Shown here piece by piece: positions 1 through 6,562 of a stretch of DNA of 6,562 bases. The stretch comes from Bacteroidales bacterium (GTDB taxonomy: Bacteria; Bacteroidota; Bacteroidia; Bacteroidales; JAOZVK01): assembly GCA_029938185.1 (NCBI GenBank), contig JAOZVK010000329.1, positions 1 through 6,562 on the forward strand, given 5' to 3'. Below the pieces are notes generated by a model. It did no database searches and was not told where the DNA came from. It saw only the letters and a program-made list of their open reading frames with translations. A program made the position numbers and the translations under genes. Numbering within the stretch: the stretch's first letter is position 1; every line of letters begins with the position of its first letter.

Positions 1-25
1 AGATTATAAATTCTGCATTTGTCAT
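1..25 (-). CDS. Possible 5' end of a further minus-strand gene, cut by the window edge
   Basis: An ATG at 25-23 opens a frame that reads MTNAEFII and runs off the left edge. It has the same orientation as the two large genes and begins just after the boundary palindrome, which is where the next gene would be expected if the boundary repeats delimit units. An A-rich leader (AAAAAATAAAACT) precedes the ATG, in keeping with the SD-less starts of the other genes. Eight codons are too few to assign a family, and a chance ATG cannot be excluded. No function is proposed. Confidence 0.35.
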
Positions 26-42
26 AGTTTTATTTTTTATAC

Positions 43-60
43 GCAATTAACCATAACGGA
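43..60. repeat. Boundary repeat, copy 1
   Basis: GCAATTAACCATAAC (43-57) matches GCAGTGAAACATAAC at copies 2 and 3 in 12 of 15 positions, and is followed by the same CGGA continuation (CATAACGGA, 52-60). In copy 1 the match to copy 2 continues to about position 80, through the outer arm of the palindrome. Read on the gene strand this is the junction ..CCGTTATG.. between the 3' flank of one gene and the leader of the next. Confidence 0.6.
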
Positions 61-155
61 TATGTGCCTTGTGGCGTTTTGTTTTTGGTGTTTTTTTTAG
101 GTGCGAAGCACCAAAAAAACACCAAAAACAAAATGACAACAAGCACAATGTTATG
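52..155. repeat. Long imperfect palindrome with attC-like layout
   Basis: The arms 52-104 and 108-155 fold back into a hairpin with about 44 base pairs around a GAA loop at 105-107. The outer six pairs are CATAAC (52-57) against GTTATG (150-155). Next comes an asymmetric, mostly unpaired spacer, then TGTG/CACA and CTTG/CAAG pairs interrupted by an unpaired C at 67 or 68. A long A/T-rich stem follows, ending in GGTGC-GAA-GCACC. Paired outer boxes ending in AAC/GTT, a central spacer, inner boxes with one extra base on one arm, and a variable inner stem are the layout of integron attC sites. The outer box ACATAAC departs from the RYYYAAC consensus at one position. The element starts three bases past the stop codon of the 1037-aa gene, so it will also fold at the 3' end of that mRNA. 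It is not a classical terminator, because no T-run follows the G+C stem on either strand. A MITE-like element is the main alternative. Confidence 0.7.
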
Positions 156-158
156 TTT

Positions 159-3100
159 CTATTCATCGTCCATTTGTTTAATTATCTCCATTGTTTCTAT
201 TGATACAGTTGTTATTTTTCCGATTAAATCAATTACTTGTGTTTTGTAATCGACAAATTTATAATTATTAAAATTATCATTTAAAATTTGTTTATCTGGA
301 TATTTTTTTAATACATTTTTGCTGTATTCTTTTTCCTTGTATTGATTTAATATCCATTCAATTGCGGAACGATTTCCAAATCTATATTCAAAAGCATATT
401 CTGGTATTCCTTTTATTGTAGTGTTTTCATCAAGAATAATATCATTGTTTATTTTATCCTTTCTTAGTTTTGTTTTTGGATTTGTTTTTGGATTTTCATT
501 TTCTACAATTTGAAGTTTATAGGGTTTTGCGTTTTCATAATCAATATGTAAATCCATAAGTTCTTTACCCCAATTAGCCCACTTAAAAAAGTCTTTAAAA
601 AATGGTAAACGAGGAAATTCTCGTTTTAAATTCAGTTTATATTTTTCTCTGTATTTTGGGTTGTGTAAAACAGCATAAGTGTAATAGAAAATTTTTTCTT
701 TTGTTATTTCTTTATTGCCATATTGTTCTGTAAATTGTTTTAATCCCCATTCCGAAATGTTATCAATGCGTTTGTCAGATTTATCAAAACGGTAAAGAGG
801 AAAACAAACTGTTCTTTGCAGAAAATCAAGACTGACAACTTTATTTGCAGATAAACATTGAATTTCATTTGTTAATGTTGATATTGTTATTATCTTATTT
901 TCAGTATTTTCGGTAGGGAAAAAGTCCGACAACTGCCCCCTAATGTCAATTGGTATATAATCAAAATATATGTATTTTTTGATAAACGGTCTGTATTGAG
1001 AATGACGAAAATATTTTTTGTCAAATTTCCCTGTCCTATGTTTTAATAGCTTATCTCTAAACAATCTTCCACTCCATTTAATAGTAGGCGGATTTGAAAA
1101 GACAAAGTTATTTGCCATTTTCATCAACTCTTTATGTTTTTTGTTTGTATGACCGTGTTCGGTAAACTCTGTTATCCACTTTTTAACAACCAAGTTATAC
1201 TCTTTATAAAAATATTTAATTTTATTTGATAGTTGTGTTTTATCAAAATCAATAGTCCAATCATCTCGGCTTGTATTTACGCCATTTGAATATTTAAAAA
1301 ATAAAACATTTTCATTTTTTATTGTATTTGATAATTTATTTTGCTTATCAACAAGTGGTAATAATGTATCAAAGTCATTATTTGCAATGTCTAACCAATT
1401 ATTTTTTTTATCAGGGACAATACTTTCAAAAGGTATTTTTCTAAAATTTGTTGAGTTTAAATAATTTAATTTATCTTTTGCTTTTCCCTCTTTAAAAATG
1501 CTTGTATAAAAAATTCGAGCTTTATCTTTTTGAATTAAGTTATTTTTTAAATCAAATTCTTCTTTTTTTACAAAGAATGCTATTGCAACACCTGTCATTA
1601 TTCCAAAAACATTACCTCCCGCTTGTTCTTTTCTTGAACGTATATCTCCGTTCAAATCAACGAGATAAATGTAATCAAATTCTTTTTCTACCGATTTTCT
1701 AAAACCATCGAAAGTTCTGCTTTCTATAAACGAACGATTTGTAATAAATGCTATAATTCCATTGCTGTTAATTCTGTTTGTTGCCCAACGGTAAAATCTG
1801 GCATACATATCATAAACTTTGCTTTTTTGGGCTGTGCTGTTTTTTACATAAGTATCTTTAATTTGTTTGTCTATTATCGGATATTCACGATTTTTGTTAT
1901 TATCATTTTCGTTCATTTGATTGGCATTATAGGGAGGATTTCCTATAACTACCGAAATTTTTTCTTTATTTTGTTTTTCTATTCTTTTTAGGTTTTCTGT
2001 TGTCATTGCAAACATTGTTTGTTGTTTACCTATGTATGCAAAACCCAGATTATCAAGTGTATCAACAAAAACGATATTTTCAAAAGGTTCATATTTATTC
2101 ATTTTTTGTTGATAGGTAAATTCTATATTAAGATTTGCAATATAGTAGGGCAGGATAGCAAGTTCGTTACAATGAATTTCATTTTTGTATTTATTTTCTA
2201 AGTATTTCGGTGGGATATATTCAATAATTTCAGTTATAAATGTCCCTGTTCCTGTTGCAGGGTCAAGTATTTGCACATTTTTATCTCGAAATGATTTACT
2301 GAAATATTTACCAAGTAAATAGTCGGTGCTTTCTACCATGAATTTCACTATTTCATTTGGTGTATATACAACACCAAGTAAATCCGCACCTTTTGGATTG
2401 TATGCCTTGTAAAAGTTTTCGTAAACTATTTTTAAAAATTTTTGTTTATTGTGGTGATTATCAATATTTGCAGCTTCTTTTTTTATTGTTTTATAATAGT
2501 TATCTACGCTTGCCAGTGTATCTCTGCGTATTGCTCCTGTAAAAAATGTATTTATTACAATTTCTAATTCTCTTGCAATATTGTTTTCTCGATGGAAATG
2601 GCTGTCTCCAAAAACGGTATCAAATATTTCGGCTGTTAATATGTGTTGAATTAACATTTCACGAATATCAAATTCCGAAATTTGCGGATTTATACTTGTT
2701 TTACAAATATTCCAAAATTTTTCTCGTTGCACTCTAAAATCAGGATTTATTTCTGCTTGCTTGGCAATCATTTTTCGCAGTGCTTCAATAATATCAGGAA
2801 TATCGTCTTTAAATTTCTCAACAGCTTTGTTAAATTCATTTATTTCAGGTCGTTCATATTCTACAAATGCAGTAAGGATGCGATGCAAAAAGTCAGAGTT
2901 TTGCATTTTTCCCCTTAATACTTCTTCTCCTTTTTGTATTAAAACAATTTCTTCGGTATTTTCAAAAAGTATATTAAATGTTGGGTATCCAATTTCAATT
3001 TTTCTCTCAATTTCTTTATCTAAATTGTCTTTTGTATCTTTACTTTCATAATGCCCGTAAGCTATTTGCATAGCGTTATTTATTGTTCCGTCAGGTCGTT

Positions 3101-3272
3101 TTGTTGAATTTTTTAATTGTAATTCATCAATAAGTATTAAGTTTCTATGCAAACAATATTCTTCTAATAAGTTAGCAAATGCACGTCTGATACTACTTTC
3201 ATTTCGTGTTCCGCCAAATCTTTTATATTGGTCGAGTTTTCTGTAATAATTATTTATTGCTTGTTTATACAT
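159..3272 (-). CDS. Type ISP-like single-chain restriction-modification enzyme, paralogue A (1037 aa)
   Basis: Predicted cytoplasmic fusion of endonuclease, DNA adenine methyltransferase and specificity domain, which would modify self DNA and cut unmodified foreign DNA. A PD-(D/E)xK-like nuclease core lies at P60-D61 and E76-S-K78. A conserved helical region (about 130-290) leads to methyltransferase motif X (YTPNEIV from Y303), motif I (DPATGTGTF, 337-345), a motif II acid in NEL (369-371) and motif IV NPPY (445-448). The order X-I-IV followed by a C-terminal recognition region is the gamma class, typical of N6-adenine enzymes. The recognition region starts near NGVNTSRDDW (663-672) and includes DYIPID (771-776) and CFPLYR (823-828). 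No signal peptide or membrane segment is evident. Prototype Type ISP enzymes (LlaGI, LlaBIII) are about 1.5 times longer because of a helicase module that I do not see here. The first ATG is chosen because the conserved INNYYRKL...YKRFGG start follows it and a promoter lies 18 bases upstream. All catalytic motifs are intact. Family assignment is firm; sequence specificity and cleavage mode are unknown. Confidence 0.93.
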   Translation of the reverse strand: MYKQAINNYYRKLDQYKRFGGTRNESSIRRAFANLLEEYCLHRNLILIDELQLKNSTKRPDGTINNAMQIAYGHYESKDTKDNLDKEIERKIEIGYPTFNILFENTEEIVLIQKGEEVLRGKMQNSDFLHRILTAFVEYERPEINEFNKAVEKFKDDIPDIIEALRKMIAKQAEINPDFRVQREKFWNICKTSINPQISEFDIREMLIQHILTAEIFDTVFGDSHFHRENNIARELEIVINTFFTGAIRRDTLASVDNYYKTIKKEAANIDNHHNKQKFLKIVYENFYKAYNPKGADLLGVVYTPNEIVKFMVESTDYLLGKYFSKSFRDKNVQILDPATGTGTFITEIIEYIPPKYLENKYKNEIHCNELAILPYYIANLNIEFTYQQKMNKYEPFENIVFVDTLDNLGFAYIGKQQTMFAMTTENLKRIEKQNKEKISVVIGNPPYNANQMNENDNNKNREYPIIDKQIKDTYVKNSTAQKSKVYDMYARFYRWATNRINSNGIIAFITNRSFIESRTFDGFRKSVEKEFDYIYLVDLNGDIRSRKEQAGGNVFGIMTGVAIAFFVKKEEFDLKNNLIQKDKARIFYTSIFKEGKAKDKLNYLNSTNFRKIPFESIVPDKKNNWLDIANNDFDTLLPLVDKQNKLSNTIKNENVLFFKYSNGVNTSRDDWTIDFDKTQLSNKIKYFYKEYNLVVKKWITEFTEHGHTNKKHKELMKMANNFVFSNPPTIKWSGRLFRDKLLKHRTGKFDKKYFRHSQYRPFIKKYIYFDYIPIDIRGQLSDFFPTENTENKIITISTLTNEIQCLSANKVVSLDFLQRTVCFPLYRFDKSDKRIDNISEWGLKQFTEQYGNKEITKEKIFYYTYAVLHNPKYREKYKLNLKREFPRLPFFKDFFKWANWGKELMDLHIDYENAKPYKLQIVENENPKTNPKTKLRKDKINNDIILDENTTIKGIPEYAFEYRFGNRSAIEWILNQYKEKEYSKNVLKKYPDKQILNDNFNNYKFVDYKTQVIDLIGKITTVSIETMEIIKQMDDE

Positions 3273-3345
3273 ATTTTTTTATTTAGTCTGCAAAGATACA
3301 TTTTTTTAGGTTTCGATTGTTGATTTTGCAGTGAAACATAACGGA
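3196..3345. repeat. 150-bp exact direct repeat, copy A
   Basis: Identical base for base to 6409-6558 (offset 3213). It covers the first 77 coding bases of paralogue A, the leader, the -7 element and the boundary motif as far as CATAACGGA. Identity falls to roughly 78% in the next 110 coding bases, so the exact block is sharply bounded. Confidence 0.95.
3290..3298 (-). promoter_or_regulatory. Bacteroidota -7 promoter element of paralogue A
   Basis: TATCTTTGC on the minus strand matches the Bacteroidota -7 consensus TAnnTTTG. Eighteen bases separate it from the ATG at 3272, which implies a leader of roughly a dozen bases. No convincing -33 TTTG or TTG is visible at the usual spacing. There is no Shine-Dalgarno; the A-rich run AAATAAAAAAAT precedes the ATG. 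This gene therefore probably has its own promoter rather than depending on read-through from paralogue B. Confidence 0.65.
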
Positions 3346-3364
3346 TATGTGCTGGTGGCGTTTT
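3337..3364. repeat. Boundary repeat copy 2: one arm of the palindrome
   Basis: CATAACGGATATGTGC at 3337-3352, followed by TGGTGGCGTTTT, matches the left arm 52-80 of the palindrome except for one missing base and one substitution. The inner stem and opposite arm are absent. A ten-base block TGTTTCTATT (3372-3381) then matches the sequence just outside the palindrome (154-163). This copy looks like a deletion derivative. The TAA of paralogue B (3363-3365) overlaps the end of the arm. Confidence 0.75.
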
Positions 3365-6300
3365 ATTTTGTTGTTTCTATTTTCATTTTATTGATTATTT
3401 CTATTGTTTTAATTGATACTGTTGAAATCCGTTTAATTAAGTCAATTATTTGCTCTTTGTAATCTGCAAATTTATATGTGTTAAATTTTTTGTTTAGTAT
3501 TTGTTTGTCAGGATATTTTGCAAGTGTATTTTTACTGTATTTTTTTTCTTTGTATTGATTTAATATCCATTCTATTGCTGAACGATTACCAAGTTTGTAT
3601 TCGAAAATTTCTTTTGGTATATTTGTTATAGTTGTGTTTTCATCTAAAATAATATGTTTACTTACCTTATCTATTTTTAGTTTTGAAATAGGGTCTTTTT
3701 GTGGATTTTTATTTTCTTTTATTGTTATGTCATAAGGTTTTATGTTTTCAAAATTAATATGTAAATTCATAAGTTCTTTACCCCAATTTACCCAGTTATA
3801 TAAATTATCGTATAACGGTAAGCGAGGAAATTCACGTTTCAAATTAAGTTCGTATTTTTCACGATATTTTGGATTGTGTAATACAGCATAAATGTAGTAA
3901 AAAATATCTTCTTTTTTAATTTTATCATCTTTGTAATTTTCAGTAAATTGTTTTAAACCCCAGTCTGTTATGTTATCAATACGGTTACCGGAAATGTCGT
4001 ATCTGTATAATGGGAAACAACTGCCGCCACGAGCACAAATATTAAAATCAACTACTGTATTGCTTGATAATATAACAATATCGGTTTGTTGATTTGAGGC
4101 AAAACAAATCATTTTATTATCTGTTTTACTCGTAGGAAATATCTCTTTTTGCTGAGCAATTACGTCAATTGGTATATAATCCAAATATATTAATTTTCTT
4201 GTATATGGTCTGTATAATGATTTTCGTATTTTATTACTGTCAAAATTTCCTTTTTTCGATTTTCTTAACTTATCTCGTTTTATCATCTTGCTCCATTTGA
4301 TTAAATTTTGCTTATGTAAGAAATCGTCTATAACAGGATTGCTTTCTGCTTTAATATCAATATAATTTGTATCTTTTTTAAACTTTATCCACTGTTCCAT
4401 TTTTGAATTGTATTCGTCCATGAAAAACTGTGATTTTTCTTTTAAGTTTTCAATATCAAAATCATATACCCACTCATCTCTGGCGGTGTTTACTCCATTG
4501 GAAACAAGTTTGAAAATAGCTGTTTCTTTATGTTTCTCTTTTGTAAATCTTGTATTATTATCGGATAAAGGTATCAGTTCGGCAAAATCATTATCTGATA
4601 AATCTAACCAATTATTTTTATTATCAGGCACAATACTTTCAAAAGGAATTTGCTTAAAATGTGTTGAGTTTAAATAGCTTAGTTTGTCTTTTGCTTTACC
4701 TTCCTTAAAAATACTTGTATATTTAATTTTTGCATTTTCTTTTGGTAATTTTTTATTGTTCAAATCAAATTCTTCTTTTTTTACAAAAAATGCAATTGTT
4801 ACACCTGTCATTATTCCAAAAACATTTCCTTGTGCTTGTTCTTTTTTGGCTCTTATGTCGCCGTTTAAATCTACAATGTATATGTAATCAAATTCTTTTT
4901 CAACAGTTTTTCTAAAACCGTCAAATGTTCGACTGTCGAGAAAGTTTCTGTTAGTGATAAAAGCAATAATTCCGTTTTTATCAATTCTGTTTGATGCCCA
5001 ACGATAAAATCGGGCATACATATCATAAACTTTACTTTTTTGTGCGGTGCTGTTTTTTACATAAGTTTGTTTTATTTCTTTATCTATTTGCACATAAGGT
5101 CTGTTTTTATTATTGTCATTTTCGTTCATTTGATTTGCATTATATGGCGGATTACCTATAATGACAGAAATTTTTCCCTTGTTTTGTTTTTTGATACGTT
5201 CCAAATTTTCTGATGTCATTGCAAACATACTTTGTTGTTTTTCTGAGTATGCAAAACCAAGATTATCAAGAGTATCTACAAATACGATATTATCAAAAGT
5301 TTCGTATTTTTTCATTTTTTGCTGATATGTATATTCAATATTCAGATTAGCAATATAGTAAGGCAGGATAGCGAGTTCGTTACAATGGATTTCATTTTTA
5401 AACTTGTATTTTAAATATTTGGGTGGAATATACTCAATAATTTCGGTTATAAATGTTCCTGTTCCTGTGGCAGGGTCAAGTATTTGAACATTTTTATCAC
5501 TCAATGATTTTGAAAAATGTTTTTCTGTTAAATAATCTGTGCTTTCTACCATAAAACGCACTATTTCATTTGGCGTGTAAACAACACCAAGTAAATCAGC
5601 ACCTTTGGGATTGTATGCCTTGTAAAAATTTTCGTAAATTACTTTTAGAAATTTTTGTTTATTATGATGATTATCAATATTAGACGCTTCCTTTTTTATT
5701 GTTTTATAATAATTATCTATTGTTTCGAGTGTATTTCTGCGTATTTCTCCGACAAAAAATGTATTTATCACAATTTCTAATTCTCTCGCAATATTATTTT
5801 CTCTGTGAAAATGACTATCGCCAAAAACAGTATCAAATATTTCTGCTGTTAATATGTGTTGTATTAACATTTCTCGTATATCGAAAGCTGAAATATTAGG
5901 GTTTATACTTGTTTTACATATATTCCAAAACTTTTCACGTTGCACCCTGAAATTTGGATTTATTTCTGCTTGTTCTGCAATCATTTTACGCAGTGCTTCT
6001 ACAATATCCGGTATATCTTCTTTAAATTTTTCAACGGCTTTATTAAATTCGTTTATTTCGGGTCTTTCGTATTCAACAAATGCAGTAAGAATGCGATGTA
6101 AGAAATCCGCATTTTGCATTTTTCCCCTTAATACTTCTTCGTCTTTTTGGATTAAAATAATTTCTTCGGAATTTTCAAAAAGAATGTTAAATGTGGGGTA
6201 GCCAATTTTTATTTTTTTTTCAATTTCTTTGTCTAAATCGTCTTTTGTATCTTTACTTTCATAATGACCATAAGCAATTTGCATTGCATTATTTATTGTT

Positions 6301-6485
6301 CCGTCGGGTCTTTTTGCAGAGTTCTTTAATTGTAATTCATCAATAAGAATTAAATTTTTAGATAAACAATACTCTTCTAATAGATTTGCAAAAGCTCTAC
6401 GAATACTGCTTTCATTTCGTGTTCCGCCAAATCTTTTATATTGGTCGAGTTTTCTGTAATAATTATTTATTGCTTGTTTATACAT
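3363..6485 (-). CDS. Type ISP-like single-chain restriction-modification enzyme, paralogue B (1040 aa)
   Basis: Upstream tandem paralogue of the 1037-aa gene, with the same architecture and the same residue numbering to about position 640. It has nuclease-like P60-D61 and E76-S-K78, motif X from Y303, motif I DPATGTGTF at 337-345, NEL at 369-371 and NPPY at 445-448, all intact. The first 41 residues are identical in the two proteins. Residues 641-822 differ strongly from paralogue A and keep only islands such as NGVNTARDEW (663-672), IKWS (729-732), YRP (758-760) and DYIPID (769-774), so a different DNA target is likely. Similarity returns at CFPLYR (823-828) and persists to the end. The last residues (IETTK) have no counterpart in paralogue A: they are read from sequence matching its 3' non-coding flank, and the stop lies at the edge of the palindrome remnant. 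Ninety bases separate the two genes, and each has its own promoter. Family assignment is firm; the target sequence, and whether both enzymes are active, cannot be read from sequence. Confidence 0.93.
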   Translation of the reverse strand: MYKQAINNYYRKLDQYKRFGGTRNESSIRRAFANLLEEYCLSKNLILIDELQLKNSAKRPDGTINNAMQIAYGHYESKDTKDDLDKEIEKKIKIGYPTFNILFENSEEIILIQKDEEVLRGKMQNADFLHRILTAFVEYERPEINEFNKAVEKFKEDIPDIVEALRKMIAEQAEINPNFRVQREKFWNICKTSINPNISAFDIREMLIQHILTAEIFDTVFGDSHFHRENNIARELEIVINTFFVGEIRRNTLETIDNYYKTIKKEASNIDNHHNKQKFLKVIYENFYKAYNPKGADLLGVVYTPNEIVRFMVESTDYLTEKHFSKSLSDKNVQILDPATGTGTFITEIIEYIPPKYLKYKFKNEIHCNELAILPYYIANLNIEYTYQQKMKKYETFDNIVFVDTLDNLGFAYSEKQQSMFAMTSENLERIKKQNKGKISVIIGNPPYNANQMNENDNNKNRPYVQIDKEIKQTYVKNSTAQKSKVYDMYARFYRWASNRIDKNGIIAFITNRNFLDSRTFDGFRKTVEKEFDYIYIVDLNGDIRAKKEQAQGNVFGIMTGVTIAFFVKKEEFDLNNKKLPKENAKIKYTSIFKEGKAKDKLSYLNSTHFKQIPFESIVPDNKNNWLDLSDNDFAELIPLSDNNTRFTKEKHKETAIFKLVSNGVNTARDEWVYDFDIENLKEKSQFFMDEYNSKMEQWIKFKKDTNYIDIKAESNPVIDDFLHKQNLIKWSKMIKRDKLRKSKKGNFDSNKIRKSLYRPYTRKLIYLDYIPIDVIAQQKEIFPTSKTDNKMICFASNQQTDIVILSSNTVVDFNICARGGSCFPLYRYDISGNRIDNITDWGLKQFTENYKDDKIKKEDIFYYIYAVLHNPKYREKYELNLKREFPRLPLYDNLYNWVNWGKELMNLHINFENIKPYDITIKENKNPQKDPISKLKIDKVSKHIILDENTTITNIPKEIFEYKLGNRSAIEWILNQYKEKKYSKNTLAKYPDKQILNKKFNTYKFADYKEQIIDLIKRISTVSIKTIEIINKMKIETTK

Positions 6486-6558
6486 ATTTTTTTATTTAGT
6501 CTGCAAAGATACATTTTTTTAGGTTTCGATTGTTGATTTTGCAGTGAAACATAACGGA
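6409..6558. repeat. 150-bp exact direct repeat, copy B
   Basis: Partner of 3196-3345. It includes the first 77 coding bases of paralogue B, its promoter and the boundary motif. Identity ends where copy A reads CATAACGGAT and this copy reads CATAACGGAA. The window stops four bases later, so it cannot be seen whether a palindrome arm continues upstream. Confidence 0.95.
6503..6511 (-). promoter_or_regulatory. Bacteroidota -7 promoter element of paralogue B
   Basis: TATCTTTGC, 18 bases before the ATG at 6485, identical in sequence and spacing to the element ahead of paralogue A because both lie in the exact direct repeat. The two enzymes are therefore predicted to be transcribed from equivalent promoters. 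No clear -33 element and no Shine-Dalgarno are seen. Confidence 0.65.
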
Positions 6559-6562
6559 AATG
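6550..6562. repeat. Boundary repeat, copy 3 (cut by window edge)
   Basis: CATAACGGAAATG matches the start of copies 1 and 2 (CATAACGGATATG) with one mismatch and is preceded by the same GCAGTGAAA as copy 2. It marks the 5' boundary of the unit containing paralogue B. The rest of the element lies outside the window. Confidence 0.6.

Noticed and set aside
91..119. Rho-independent terminator at the G+C-rich tip of the palindrome
   Set aside because: The stem GGTGC-GAA-GCACC is followed by A-runs rather than a T-run on both strands, because the A/T tracts pair with each other as part of the stem. Some termination or mRNA 3'-end protection remains possible but is not shown.
52..155. Insertion sequence or MITE with target-site duplication
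   Set aside because: No direct duplication of flanking bases is evident on the two sides of the palindrome and no transposase is present. A MITE is kept only as an alternative to the attC-like reading.
64..249. Plus-strand 61-codon reading frame starting in the palindrome
   Set aside because: It runs through the hairpin and then antisense to the 3' end of paralogue A. Its composition is that of A/T-rich fold-back DNA and it has no promoter or recognisable domain.
1502..2737. Several plus-strand frames of 60-66 codons inside paralogue A
   Set aside because: Leucine/phenylalanine-rich translations of the antisense strand of an A/T-rich gene, with no start signals and complete overlap with a well-supported CDS.
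2761..3051. Plus-strand reading frame with a similar counterpart at 5854-6201
   Set aside because: Both are antisense shadows over the same conserved part of the R-M genes (about residues 75-210). Their mutual similarity follows from conservation of the sense strand.
3273..3362. Operon arrangement of the two R-M genes on one transcript
   Set aside because: The 90-base gap holds a full promoter-like leader identical to that ahead of the first gene, so independent transcription is the simpler reading. Read-through cannot be excluded.
4408..4915. Plus-strand frames of 61-89 codons inside paralogue B
   Set aside because: Antisense shadows of the methyltransferase-to-recognition region; no independent support.
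3363..6485. Paralogue B as a decaying pseudogene copy
   Set aside because: The frame is open throughout, all nuclease and methyltransferase motifs are intact, and most differences preserve reading frame and core residues. Only the extreme C-terminal tail is altered.

Overview
The window is strongly A+T-rich. Both complete genes have a Bacteroidota-type promoter element (TATCTTTGC, matching the -7 consensus TAnnTTTG) and an A-rich leader with no Shine-Dalgarno. This points to a member of the Bacteroidota. No genus can be named from the sequence alone.

Almost all of the window is two long genes in tandem on the minus strand. Both encode large single-chain restriction-modification proteins of the Type ISP-like / IIG-like family, 1040 aa (6485 to 3363) and 1037 aa (3272 to 159). 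Each carries an N-terminal PD-(D/E)xK nuclease signature, a helical connector, a gamma-type adenine methyltransferase (motif X YTPNEIV, motif I DPATGTGTF, motif IV NPPY) and a C-terminal target-recognition region. By hand count the paralogues are about 92% identical over residues 1-300, about 83% over 301-640, very divergent over 641-822, and about 68% identical after that. The divergent block sits where DNA specificity is expected to lie, so the pair looks like one enzyme chassis carrying two specificities.

The flanks are the less ordinary part. A 150-bp stretch covering the boundary repeat, the promoter and the first 25 codons is base-for-base identical upstream of both genes (3196-3345 and 6409-6558). 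A boundary motif (GCA...CATAACGGA) occurs three times: once past the 3' end of the downstream gene and once ahead of each gene. The two genes therefore look like consecutive units of about 3.2-3.3 kb. At the first boundary the motif forms the outer arm of a roughly 104-bp imperfect palindrome (52-155) whose layout resembles an integron attC site. At the middle boundary only one arm remains, and the stop codon of the 1040-aa gene lies next to that remnant. No integrase, transposase, helicase, separate methylase or controller gene is present.

At the left edge a third minus-strand reading frame begins (25 to 1, MTNAEFII...), just past the palindrome. It is probably the start of the next gene, but too little is visible to name it.
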